From positions 1-64,000 of the forward strand of contig NZ_FNFC01000012.1 of assembly GCF_900100385.1 (NCBI RefSeq): a stretch of DNA of 64,000 nucleotides, written 5' to 3'. Shown one piece after another: positions 26,705 to 35,311 of this stretch; the first letter of the stretch is position 1; each line of letters begins with the position of its first letter. This stretch comes from Halovenus aranensis. GTDB lineage: Archaea > Halobacteriota > Halobacteria > Halobacteriales > Haloarculaceae. The notes below the pieces were generated by a model. The model did no database searches and had not been told where the DNA came from. It worked only from the letters and a program-made list of their open reading frames with translations. Both the position numbers and the translations under genes were made by a program.

Positions 26705-28534
26705 TCAGGGCGCGTAGTAGTACTCGCCGGCGTTTTTCTGCTCGCGGTCGAGCTGGCTGCCGGGCTTGTTGATACGAGGCCGCCCGGTGCGTTCGTCCCG
26801 GCGGAACGTGATATCCAGATTCGAGAGGAACTCATTCATTCCTTCGCGCATCCCCTGGGGTGGGGCGGCGCGACCCTCGATGGCCGGCTCGCCGTCGAAG
26901 ACGAGCAGGCGGTCCGCGAGCAGGTCTATCATGTAGATGTCGTGGTCGATGACCATCGCCGTCGCGTCGTTGTGCTCGGCGTACCGGCGGATGGCCGAGG
27001 TGGCCCGGACCCGCTGTTCGACGTCGAGGTGTGCCGAGGGCTCGTCGAGCAGGTAGAGGTCGGCGTCCTCGGAGAGACAGGCCGCGATAGCGACCCGCTG
27101 GCGCTCCCCGCCCGAGAGGTCGGTCAGGCTCTGTTCCATGATGGCCTCGAGCTGGAGGGGCTGAGCGATTTCGGTGTTCCAGTACGACGAGCCAAACTCG
27201 TTCGTAATCGACGAGAGGAAGGCATCGACGCGCATCGGCTGGTCGATGTCGATGTACTGTGGCTTGTAGGCAATATCGAGCCCGGCGTCGACCGCGCCAG
27301 CGTCGGGGTCGAGCTGGCCCGCGAGCAGCTTGGCGAAGGTGGATTTCCCGATACCGTTGGGGCCGACGACACCGAGCACTTCGCCCTCGCGTATCTCGCC
27401 GGCGTCGACCGACAGCGAGAACTCGCCGTCGCCGTAGCTCTTTCCGAGCGCGGGGTACTCGATGACCGTCTTGCCCGTCGAGTTCGAGGCCGGTGCGTGT
27501 TCCTCGAACTCGATGTCCGTCTCCCGGATGCGCATGTTCTCGTTTTCGAGATAGCCCGAGAGATACTCGTTGATGCCGTTTTTGACCGACTTGGGTGGCG
27601 TGATGATACCGAAGGCACCGGGCTGACCGTAGCCGATGTGGATGGCGTCGGCGAGCAAATCGAGGATGGCGAGGTCGTGCTCGACGACGAGCATCGAGCG
27701 CCCCTCGTTCTCGGCGAGGTCGCGGATGAGCCGTGCGGCGGTCATCCGCTGGCTGATGTCGAGATACGGCGTCACTTCGTCGAGGAAGTAGAAGTCGGCG
27801 TCGCGAGCGAGCGTGGCCGCGAGCGCGACCCGCTGGAGTTCGCCGCCAGAGAGTGTGTCGATATCCTGGTCGACGACGGGGCCGATACCGAGTCGCTCGA
27901 CAAGCTCGTCGAGGACGCCTCGCTCGTCGGTCTGTTCGAGCAGGGTCCGGGTCGCGCCGTCGAACTGGTCGGGAATCTGGTCGACGTACTGCGGTTTGCG
28001 CGCGACAGTCATCTCCTCGTCGCGCATCGCCTCGAGGTACTCCTGGAGGGCGGTCCCGCGGTAGGCTTCGAGGACCGCGTCCCAGTCGGATTCGGTGCCG
28101 ACCTCGCCGAGGTTCGGCGTGAGTTCGTCGGCGAGGATGTGAACTGCCGTCGTCTTCCCGATACCGTTGGGGCCGAGGATGCCGGTGACACGACCCTCTT
28201 CGGGGGCAGGAAGCCCGTAGAGAGCGAAACTGTTCTCCCCGTAGCGGTGGACCGGTTCCTCGTCGAGTTCCTGGGGGAGGTTCAGAATCTGAATCGCGTC
28301 GAAGGGGCATTTCTCGACGCAGATACCACAGGACTCGCCGAGACAGATTTCCTCGGAAATCCACACCTGGTCTTCGGTGCCCTGGAAGGGTTCGCCCTCC
28401 TCGTAGCGCTCGTCGCGCGTGGTGATACACTCCTTGCCCGTCCGGTTTGGCGGACAGAAGTTCGCACACTCGTAGTTACACCTATCGGGCTGACACTGTT
28501 CGAGGTCGACGACCGCGATACTATCATCTGCCAT
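26705..28534 (-). CDS. Ribosome recycling ATPase ABCE1 (RLI)
   Basis: ABCE1 splits ribosomes after termination and aids initiation. The 609-residue product has the N-terminal iron-sulfur domain with two cysteine sets (CQPDRCNYECANFCP and CLGESCGICVEKCP), then two ABC domains with Walker A GPNGIGKTT and GPNGIGKST, signatures LSGGELQR and LSGGERQR, and the hinge segments. Length and order are normal for the family. It follows an EMC6-like gene by two bases and so forms an operon with it. Confidence 0.97.
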   Translation of the reverse strand: MADDSIAVVDLEQCQPDRCNYECANFCPPNRTGKECITTRDERYEEGEPFQGTEDQVWISEEICLGESCGICVEKCPFDAIQILNLPQELDEEPVHRYGENSFALYGLPAPEEGRVTGILGPNGIGKTTAVHILADELTPNLGEVGTESDWDAVLEAYRGTALQEYLEAMRDEEMTVARKPQYVDQIPDQFDGATRTLLEQTDERGVLDELVERLGIGPVVDQDIDTLSGGELQRVALAATLARDADFYFLDEVTPYLDISQRMTAARLIRDLAENEGRSMLVVEHDLAILDLLADAIHIGYGQPGAFGIITPPKSVKNGINEYLSGYLENENMRIRETDIEFEEHAPASNSTGKTVIEYPALGKSYGDGEFSLSVDAGEIREGEVLGVVGPNGIGKSTFAKLLAGQLDPDAGAVDAGLDIAYKPQYIDIDQPMRVDAFLSSITNEFGSSYWNTEIAQPLQLEAIMEQSLTDLSGGERQRVAIAACLSEDADLYLLDEPSAHLDVEQRVRATSAIRRYAEHNDATAMVIDHDIYMIDLLADRLLVFDGEPAIEGRAAPPQGMREGMNEFLSNLDITFRRDERTGRPRINKPGSQLDREQKNAGEYYYAP

Positions 28535-28536
28535 GG

Positions 28537-28893
28537 TTACAGTGCATCAACTGCGCCAGTCGTCAGGATGATACCCCACGTCAGGAACCACAGAATGAAC
28601 GTCATCAACGCGATGTAGAGGTTGCCCTTGATGCCGAAATCGTCGACATCGAGTCCGATGAGACGGTACAGCGGGAACTGAACGAACACCGCAGCGGCGA
28701 CCAGCAACAGCGCCGTGCGGCTCTGTGGGTCGCCGATGTAGAGTTCAGAGGCGAACGCGGCGACGATACCGCCGAGCGTCGCGCCGGTGGTCACGATGGC
28801 GCTGCGCTCGTAGTCGCTGAAGGCGCTCGTCTCGTCTGTCGTGTCCTCACCGGACACGTCTTCGGTTGGTCCCTCGCCCGTCTCTGTCGCCAT
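28537..28893 (-). CDS. EMC6-like membrane protein
   Basis: This 118-residue protein has a disordered acidic N-terminus and three hydrophobic helices (about 30-50, 59-76, 92-115). The sequence IVTTGATLGGIVAAF and FGIKGNLYIALMTFILWF resembles archaeal proteins related to EMC6, a subunit of the ER membrane protein complex that inserts membrane proteins. Its tight linkage to ABCE1 suggests a link between translation and membrane insertion, which is inference. The ATG at MATETGEG was chosen. Confidence 0.7.
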   Translation of the reverse strand: MATETGEGPTEDVSGEDTTDETSAFSDYERSAIVTTGATLGGIVAAFASELYIGDPQSRTALLLVAAAVFVQFPLYRLIGLDVDDFGIKGNLYIALMTFILWFLTWGIILTTGAVDAL

Positions 28894-29012
28894 ACACAAT
28901 CGTCTGCCACCCGGCGTAAAAAGCCGTTCGTTCCGGCTCCGGCCCCACCGGCGGGCAGACCGCCACTCTCGTCGACGACCAATTTATCACCCATCGGCGT
29001 GGAAATACGACG

Positions 29013-29444
29013 ATGGCAGAGTCGACTGACGGTGCGTCGCCGTGGCTGTTCCTGTTCGGGGTTGTGCTCTTTTTGGGCACGGTGGTACTGTTCGTCATGG
29101 ACCTGGTACGCGGAGCCGACCTCTTCCGGGCGATACTGGGCAACGCGGTGGGGGCAGTCGTCCTCATCGGCTGGGCGGCACTGGACACGATACGAGACCC
29201 CGAGTCGACAGTCACGAGCGCGAGCGGAGCGAGTGGCACTGCTCTCCTGTTGTATGCGCTGTATCTGGCCGGCACGGGCGCGGTCGTCGCGGCCACCGCC
29301 CTGCTGGGCCACGACTACTTCGCCGTTGGCCTGCTGTACGCTGTACTCGCAGTCGTGGCCGCCGGCCTCGGATACAGTATCTTTCCGACAGGTACCGTCG
29401 TCGATGATGAGGACGGTGAACAGACAGAGAGTAACCCAGAGTGA
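29013..29444 (+). CDS. Four-TM membrane protein of unknown function
   Basis: This 143-residue protein has four predicted transmembrane helices (about 11-29, 37-57, 71-92, 98-118) and an acidic C-terminal tail (VVDDEDGEQTES). No catalytic or transport signature is visible. An AATTTATCAC box about 30 bases before the ATG fits a haloarchaeal promoter. It is divergent from the ABCE1 operon and precedes the small regulator. Confidence 0.65.
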   Translation: MAESTDGASPWLFLFGVVLFLGTVVLFVMDLVRGADLFRAILGNAVGAVVLIGWAALDTIRDPESTVTSASGASGTALLLYALYLAGTGAVVAATALLGHDYFAVGLLYAVLAVVAAGLGYSIFPTGTVVDDEDGEQTESNPE

Positions 29445-29488
29445 ACGCGGTATCGGCGGGTGAGACGGGCGCTCGAAGCTAGTCCCTC

Positions 29489-29498
29489 AATCTTTATA
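29489..29498 (+). promoter_or_regulatory. TATA box of the second small regulator gene
   Basis: CTTTATACA lies about 30 bases before the ATG, placing transcription start at or next to the start codon, so the message would be leaderless. Confidence 0.55.
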
Positions 29499-29523
29499 CA
29501 GCGCGCGCCAGTACAATGAGCCG

Positions 29524-29787
29524 ATGACAGAATCCGACGAGGAGGGCATCGCGGACCTGCCTCCGAGCGCGAAGCTCGTCTATAAGGTGCTCGAATACAA
29601 CGGGCCGCTGACACAGAAAGGAATCGTCCAGGAGTCGATGCTATCGGCCCGGACCGTTCGATACGCGCTCGAACGCCTCGACGAAATCGGTGTTATCGAG
29701 GAAGATGTCTACTTTGCTGACGCGCGCCAGAACCTCTACGAGATTACCGACGAGGTTGTCGAGCCCGAGGCCGCTGTCTCGGACTGA
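29524..29787 (+). CDS. Small winged-helix transcriptional regulator (paralogue)
   Basis: This 87-residue protein is a paralogue of the regulator at 18961-19221. Shared features are LPPSAKLVYKVLEYNGPLTQ, the recognition segment ARTVRYALERLDEIGVIEE and the wing ending ADARQNLYEITD. It lacks any sensor domain and has an acidic C-terminal tail. The stop is one base from the stop of the convergent PIN-ATPase gene. Confidence 0.87.
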   Translation: MTESDEEGIADLPPSAKLVYKVLEYNGPLTQKGIVQESMLSARTVRYALERLDEIGVIEEDVYFADARQNLYEITDEVVEPEAAVSD

Positions 29788-29788
29788 C

Positions 29789-31624
29789 CTACGACGGTAC
29801 CACGGTAATCGTCCGCCCGTGGTCGATTGCCTTCTCCAGTTCTTCGGCGATTGCACTCCCCCGGGAGACCTGAATCTCACCGCCGCGTGAGACCGTCGCG
29901 GTAAACAGATACTCGCTGTCTGCCTGGACCTCGACGGTGTCGCCGGCGTGGCCCTCCATCGGGATGATGACGTGACGAGACGTGATTTCTGGCGTGACGG
30001 CCATCCCACCCCCACCGGTGTCGGTGTCGGTGGTGTTCGGTCGCTCGTCGAGGGTCCGCACGTCGATGTCGATACCCAGGCGGTTCTCGATATCCGAGAT
30101 GCGGCCGCCGCCCTTGCCGATGACCGCCGAGATATCGTCGTCCTCGACCCAGACGATAGCCGTATCCGGTCCCCGGAGGTCGACCTCGACGTGGCCGTGG
30201 GCGACCGAGCGAATCTCGCGTTCTATCTCCTGTTTCGCGATGCGGTCGACGCCCGAGTCGGCCGACTGACCGCCCTCCTCGCCGACGGGGACGGTGACGA
30301 CCTGCCGGTTGAAGGTGTAGATTTCGTACTCGGTGCGGTCGGTCTCGAAGTCCCGAATCATGATGACCGGCCGAGCGAGGTCTTCTTCCATCAGCCCCTC
30401 GGGGACTTTCACCTCGGTCTGAACGTCGTAGACTTTCGTCACGCGGCCGGCCTCGATGTAGACGACGGTGTCGACGACCTGTGGAATCAGCCCCAACTCG
30501 ACGCGGCCGATGAGTCGCTGCAGGGCATCGATAGCCCGCGTAGCGTGAACGACGCCGACCATCCCGACGCCGGCCAGGCGCATGTCCGCGAAGACCTCGA
30601 AGTCGTCGGTCTTGCGCACCTCGTCGTAAATCGTGTAGTCGGGACGGACCATCAACAGCGAGTCCGCAGTCTTGGACATCTGGCCGCCGAGTTCGGTGTA
30701 CTGCGTGATTTCGGGACCGACCTGGAGGTCACGCGGCTTCTCCATCGTCTTGACCGCGAAGTCGGCGTCGGTCAGAAACTCCGCGACAGCCTGTGCGAAC
30801 GTCGACTTGCCGGCGCCGGGCGACCCAGAGATGAGGACACCCCGCTGGCGTTCGAGCAGGCGCTCGCGGAGGTCGTCGGCGTACTCGTAGTCGTCGAGTG
30901 TCGTCTTGACAATCGGCCGGACAGCGGTAATCTCCATCCCGTCGCTAAAGGGCGGGCGAGCCATCGCGATGCGGTAGTCCCGGAACTGGACGATGGTCAT
31001 CCCCGGCTCGTCGAGTTCGACGAAGCCGTCGGGGCTGATGCGAGCGGCGTCCTCGATATCGGCGGCGTACTCGTGGAGGTCACTCTCGGTGAGTGGCGCA
31101 TCTCCGATAGTCTCGTAGGCCATCTCGCCGACATCGCCGCGCTTTGCCATCGGCTCGACGCCGACCTTGAGGTGGACGCTCATCGTCGTCTCGTCGAAGA
31201 ACTTCTCGATAGCGAGCGTCTCGAACTCGCGTTCGCGAGGTTCGATGTAAGCTACCTCGAACCCTTTGGCGCGGGCGACTTCGGCCTGTACCTCGTCGCT
31301 GGTGACGAGCTGTGCGTCCCGCTCGGCGGCGATATCGCGGATGAGGGCATCGATATCGCCCTCGTCGGCGTCGCGTTTCTCGGACTGGGCCGCGCGGCGG
31401 CCGACGTACTCGACGGTGATAGTGCCGTCGTCGTCGAACTCGACGAGGCGCTGGAGTTCTTCGAGCCCCTCCCACCCGGTCTCGCGGCCGTCGTTTGCTT
31501 GCGATTCGAGCTCGCCCACGACCGCCTCCGGAACGGCGACGGTCGCGCCCGCGAACTCGCCCTCTTCGACGCGCTCGGACACCCGGCCGTCGATGACGAC
31601 GCTCGTATCCGGGACAATTTCCAT
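29789..31624 (-). CDS. PIN-domain ATPase with KH domain (PINA type)
   Basis: This 611-residue protein combines an N-terminal PIN domain (residues 1-130, VPDTSVVIDG and the conserved acidic residues in DEGDIDALI), a PilT/VirB11-like ATPase with Walker A GSPGAGKST at about 270, Walker B-like DYTIYDEVRK, and a C-terminal KH domain (AVIGKGGGRISDIE). Archaeal PINA is a hexameric ATPase reported to act in Holliday junction processing with Hjm and Hjc. The ATG was chosen where the PIN domain begins; 49 open upstream codons show no homology. Confidence 0.93.
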   Translation of the reverse strand: MEIVPDTSVVIDGRVSERVEEGEFAGATVAVPEAVVGELESQANDGRETGWEGLEELQRLVEFDDDGTITVEYVGRRAAQSEKRDADEGDIDALIRDIAAERDAQLVTSDEVQAEVARAKGFEVAYIEPREREFETLAIEKFFDETTMSVHLKVGVEPMAKRGDVGEMAYETIGDAPLTESDLHEYAADIEDAARISPDGFVELDEPGMTIVQFRDYRIAMARPPFSDGMEITAVRPIVKTTLDDYEYADDLRERLLERQRGVLISGSPGAGKSTFAQAVAEFLTDADFAVKTMEKPRDLQVGPEITQYTELGGQMSKTADSLLMVRPDYTIYDEVRKTDDFEVFADMRLAGVGMVGVVHATRAIDALQRLIGRVELGLIPQVVDTVVYIEAGRVTKVYDVQTEVKVPEGLMEEDLARPVIMIRDFETDRTEYEIYTFNRQVVTVPVGEEGGQSADSGVDRIAKQEIEREIRSVAHGHVEVDLRGPDTAIVWVEDDDISAVIGKGGGRISDIENRLGIDIDVRTLDERPNTTDTDTGGGGMAVTPEITSRHVIIPMEGHAGDTVEVQADSEYLFTATVSRGGEIQVSRGSAIAEELEKAIDHGRTITVVPS

Positions 31625-31724
31625 ACAGTAGCTTGCCCGCGGTGATTGATAAGCCTCCGGATAAGAGGAAGTGTGTCTCGTGGGGTGGCCACGAGGTCGA
31701 TAGACATTTTCACCACCTCTGCGT

Positions 31725-32678
31725 ATGGGTCGTATGGAGATTCTCGTCATCCGCCAGAAGATACACGGCATGGACGGCAGCGGCTACGCCGAACTGCTGA
31801 GCGAGACGTTCCCAGAACACACGGTCCGAGAGGCGACGACGCCGGCCGAGGAACAGGAGGGCCTCCGAACCGCCGATGTCGTCACCGGGTTCGAACTCTC
31901 GCCGGCCGACCTCGAAATCGCAGAGAACCTGAAGCTGTTTGGCTGTGTCTTCGCGGGTACGGGCCACCTCGACCTCGAGGCCTTCGAGGAACACGGTGTC
32001 GCCGTAACCAACGCATCGGGCGTTCACGGGCCGAACATCTCAGAGTACATCGTCGGCGCGATGATACACCACGCAAAGCGCTTTGGCCGGGCGCGCCGCC
32101 AGCAAGAACGCCGGGAGTGGCGGAGCTACAAGACCCGAGACCTGTACGGCTCGCGGGTCGCCATCGTCGGGATGGGTGCCATCGGCACGGCCGCCGCCGA
32201 ACGCCTCGACGCCTTCGGGATGGAGACCGTCGGCGTCCGGTACACCCCCGAGAAGGGCGGCCCGACCGAGGAGGTCTACGGCTTCGAGGAGATCCACGAG
32301 GCCGTCGACGGCGCGGAGTACGTCGTCCTGGCGTGTCCGCTGACCGACGCGACCGAGGGACTCATCGACGAAGACGTCTTCCAGACGATGCACACCGACG
32401 CAATCCTGGTGAACATCGCCCGCGGGCCGGTCGTCGACACCGAGGCGCTGGTGGACGCGCTGCGCTGGAACCGCATCGGCGGCGCGGCACTCGACGTGTT
32501 CGACCCCGAACCCCTGCCCGAAGACCACGCGCTGTGGGGGATGGACAACGTCACCATCACGCCACACAACGCCGGCTACTCGCCGGAGTACTTCGAGCGC
32601 CGCAGCGCGATTCTCGAACGGAACATCGACCGACTCCGCGAGGGCGAGCTGGACGACCTCGAGAACAGGGTCGTATAA
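31725..32678 (+). CDS. D-2-hydroxyacid dehydrogenase (NAD(P)-dependent)
   Basis: This 317-residue enzyme reduces 2-keto acids to D-2-hydroxy acids or the reverse. It shows the Rossmann motif VGMGAIG near 146-152, the catalytic Arg in NIARGP, Glu in FDPEPLPEDH and His in ITPHNAGYSP. It resembles haloarchaeal D-2-hydroxyacid dehydrogenases. Candidate substrates are pyruvate/lactate, glyoxylate/glycolate or hydroxypyruvate/glycerate; the downstream island makes all plausible. An in-frame ATG three codons later is an alternative start. A CTCGTGG/CCACGAG inverted repeat at 31677-31695 precedes it. Confidence 0.88.
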   Translation: MGRMEILVIRQKIHGMDGSGYAELLSETFPEHTVREATTPAEEQEGLRTADVVTGFELSPADLEIAENLKLFGCVFAGTGHLDLEAFEEHGVAVTNASGVHGPNISEYIVGAMIHHAKRFGRARRQQERREWRSYKTRDLYGSRVAIVGMGAIGTAAAERLDAFGMETVGVRYTPEKGGPTEEVYGFEEIHEAVDGAEYVVLACPLTDATEGLIDEDVFQTMHTDAILVNIARGPVVDTEALVDALRWNRIGGAALDVFDPEPLPEDHALWGMDNVTITPHNAGYSPEYFERRSAILERNIDRLREGELDDLENRVV

Positions 32679-32850
32679 ACCGGCCACGGAACGCGGGGGA
32701 GTAAAATACATTATCGCGTTCTGTGATATGCCAACTGATGGCGTACGTACGACAGACAGTCGAGCGGCAGTTGCGAGTAGGTGCTGTAGAGCGGCAGGGA
32801 GACTCGATACGGCGACGCCACGGGCCTGACCAACGGCGGAGGCGTTCGAC

Positions 32851-34728
32851 ATGACTGGAGCGGTCCCACTGGAGGCAGTGCTGACGGCGACCGGGGGCGA
32901 GGCGATTCCCGGCGCGGGCGCGGCGGGCGGCGTCGAGTTGCTTCTGGCGGCGTTACCGTTGCTGGCGACGGCCGGCTTGCTCGTTGGCTTGCTGTGGTCG
33001 GCGACGCGTGCGATGCCGGTCGCGTGGGTCATCGCGCTCCTCGTCGGCTTCGTCGTCTGGGGGCTTCCCGTCGACTGGCTGGCGGCCTCGTCGCTGGTGG
33101 GCGTGATTACCGCGCTCGAAATCCTCTTTATCGTCGCCGGCGCGCTGGTGTTACTGTACACGATGTTACAGGCCGGCGCGCTCGACCGCATCAACAAGGG
33201 ATTCGCGGCGGTGTCGGCCGACCGCCGCGTCCAGATTATCCTGCTTGGCTTTTTCATGGCGACGTTCATCGAGGGCGCGGCAGGGTTCGGGACGCCCGCG
33301 GCGGTCGTCGCACCCCTGTTGCTCGGACTGGGCTTTCCCGCGCTCGCGGCGGTCATCGCGGCGCTCATCGGTCACGTCATCGCCGTCACCTACGGCGCGG
33401 TCGGAACCCCTATTATCGTCGGTATCGAGGCCCCCTTCGGAGAGGGTCGCTATCCCGATGCAATCGCCGAGGGTGGGTTCGAGGTGACCGAGTTCTCACA
33501 GGAGGTTGCCGCCTGGGCGGCGACCTATCACGCGCTCGTCGGCTTTGTGATGCCGCTGATAGCGGTCGCGATGGTGACCTACTTCTTCGGCGAGGAGAAG
33601 TCACTGCAGCCGACCCGCGAGGTGGTCCCACTCGCGCTCGTCGCCGGCATCTCCTTTGTCGTCCCCTACTGGGTGTCGGCGTGGTTCATCACCGCCGAGT
33701 TCCCCTCGCTTATCGGCTCGATGGTCGGCGGCACCGTGACCGTTGGCCTGCTCAACGCGGGCTATCTGGTGCCCGACGAGGAGTGGGAGTTCCCCGACCG
33801 CGACCGCTGGGCAGACCACTGGGTCGGCGACATCGAACCCGGCGGCGAGGAGATGGTCCGCGGCGAGCGAGAGATGTCGCTGCTGAAGGCGTGGTCGCCC
33901 TATATCATCCTCGTCGTGTTGCTCGTCGTGACTCGGGCAGTCGACCCGATTTCTGACGTGATAACCGACGGCGACAACACCGTCTCGGTCGCGGTCGACG
34001 GCGTCGGCGAGTTCGCCTTCGGCGTCATCCTCGAATGGGACGCGATTCTGGGCTACGAGTCCCTCGGCTCGGACATCGGTCTGGTCAACGTCCCCGGCTT
34101 CTGGCTGTTTCTGACCGCTATCGCCGCCATCTTCATCTTCGGGATGTCCGGCGACGAGGTCGGGGCGGCCTGGAGAGAGGCCGGCCAGAAGCTCGTCGCG
34201 CCGCTGATTGCGCTGGTGTTCGTCATCTCGATGGTCCAGGTGATGCTCAACGCCGGCACCTACTACGGCATCGAGGGGATGATAGACGGGACGGAACCGC
34301 CGGCGGTCCTCGCGTCGGGAGCGGCCGACATCTGGAAGAACGCCAACATGATAGAGGTGCTCGCGGTGGCGACCGCCGAGGCGTTGGGCAACGTCTATCC
34401 GGCAATCGCCTCGCTTGTCGGCGCACTCGGCGCGGCGATGACGGGCTCGAACACCGTCTCGAATCTCACCTTCTCGCAGTTCCAGTTCACCGCCGCCCAG
34501 CAGATCGGCGTGCCCACACAGCTCGTCGTCGGCGCACAGGCCGTCGGCGGCGCGATGGGGAACCTGGTCGCGATTCACAACGTCGTCGCGGCGCTGGCGA
34601 CGGTCGGGCTGGTCGGCCAGGAGGGTCGTATCATGCGGCTGAACCTGATTCCGCTGTTGTATTACGCCGCTGCGGTCGGCCTGCTGACGATGGTGTTCTC
34701 GTTTGTCGTCTTCACCGGGGTGTTCTGA
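32851..34728 (+). CDS. lctP: L-lactate permease (LctP family)
   Basis: This 625-residue protein has about 13 transmembrane helices and belongs to the LctP family of lactate and glycolate proton symporters. Family markers are FIEGAAGFGTPAAVVAPLL near 142-160, AVIAALIGHVIAVTYGAVGTP and, late in the protein, GAAMTGSNTVSNLTFSQFQ. A 172-base upstream region with a TACATTAT box gives it its own promoter and a long leader. It opens the utilisation island. Confidence 0.93.
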   Translation: MTGAVPLEAVLTATGGEAIPGAGAAGGVELLLAALPLLATAGLLVGLLWSATRAMPVAWVIALLVGFVVWGLPVDWLAASSLVGVITALEILFIVAGALVLLYTMLQAGALDRINKGFAAVSADRRVQIILLGFFMATFIEGAAGFGTPAAVVAPLLLGLGFPALAAVIAALIGHVIAVTYGAVGTPIIVGIEAPFGEGRYPDAIAEGGFEVTEFSQEVAAWAATYHALVGFVMPLIAVAMVTYFFGEEKSLQPTREVVPLALVAGISFVVPYWVSAWFITAEFPSLIGSMVGGTVTVGLLNAGYLVPDEEWEFPDRDRWADHWVGDIEPGGEEMVRGEREMSLLKAWSPYIILVVLLVVTRAVDPISDVITDGDNTVSVAVDGVGEFAFGVILEWDAILGYESLGSDIGLVNVPGFWLFLTAIAAIFIFGMSGDEVGAAWREAGQKLVAPLIALVFVISMVQVMLNAGTYYGIEGMIDGTEPPAVLASGAADIWKNANMIEVLAVATAEALGNVYPAIASLVGALGAAMTGSNTVSNLTFSQFQFTAAQQIGVPTQLVVGAQAVGGAMGNLVAIHNVVAALATVGLVGQEGRIMRLNLIPLLYYAAAVGLLTMVFSFVVFTGVF

Positions 34729-34795
34729 GACGGCCGGGGCGGTGTAAGAGTTACGTGTACCGGCACCCAACCGTGAACGACCAGCAACCCCACGC

Positions 34796-35311
34796 ATGAC
34801 ACAGGCAACCCCTACAGCCGACGGTTACGACCGGTTCGCGGCCGTCGCCGGCGAGTACGGCATCGAACCGAAACGAGTCCCCCCCGACGAGGTCGCCGAG
34901 ACCATCGATGAGCTCGCGACACAGCCGGCGGTCGGGACCCCGCTTCCGTGGGATGGCGTGACCTTACCCGAGAGCGTCACCGCAGAGCCGACGATGGGAG
35001 CACTCGAAGAGGCCAGTACCGGCGTCACGGCGGCCTCCTTCGCGGTCGCCTCGTATGGCAGTCTCGTCTTGGAGACAGACCACGCGGGGAGCGAGCCGGT
35101 CAGTCTGTTCAACGACCTGCATATCGCCGTCGTCCGCGAGGACGACATCGTCCCCGACATGGCGGCGGCAATCGACCGGCTCGGTGACGACCTGCGGGCG
35201 GGTCGCTCCTCGGCGGTCATCGCCACCGGTCCCTCGGCGACGGCCGATATGGGTGCGCTCGTCCAGGGCGCACACGGCCCCAGACGCGTGGAGGTGCTCG
35301 TCGTCACATGA
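34796..35311 (+). CDS. lutC: LUD-domain protein, LutC-like
   Basis: This 171-residue protein is a LutC/YkgG-type LUD domain protein, a component of the iron-sulfur L-lactate oxidation complex. It has GVTAASFAVASYGSLVLET, then ISVV-like NDLHIAVVREDDIV and the late GPSATADMGALVQGAHGPRRVEVLVV signature. Its stop overlaps the next start in ATGA. The role in lactate oxidation is by family and context. Confidence 0.9.
   Translation: MTQATPTADGYDRFAAVAGEYGIEPKRVPPDEVAETIDELATQPAVGTPLPWDGVTLPESVTAEPTMGALEEASTGVTAASFAVASYGSLVLETDHAGSEPVSLFNDLHIAVVREDDIVPDMAAAIDRLGDDLRAGRSSAVIATGPSATADMGALVQGAHGPRRVEVLVVT

Noticed and set aside
26942-28618. 558-codon plus-strand frame antisense to ABCE1
   Set aside because: ABCE1 motifs on the minus strand are complete; the frame is a codon-bias shadow.
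31677-31695. CTCGTGG/CCACGAG inverted repeat before the D-2-hydroxyacid dehydrogenase as an operator
   Set aside because: The arms are only seven bases in GC-rich DNA and no second copy was found; it is mentioned with the gene but not called.
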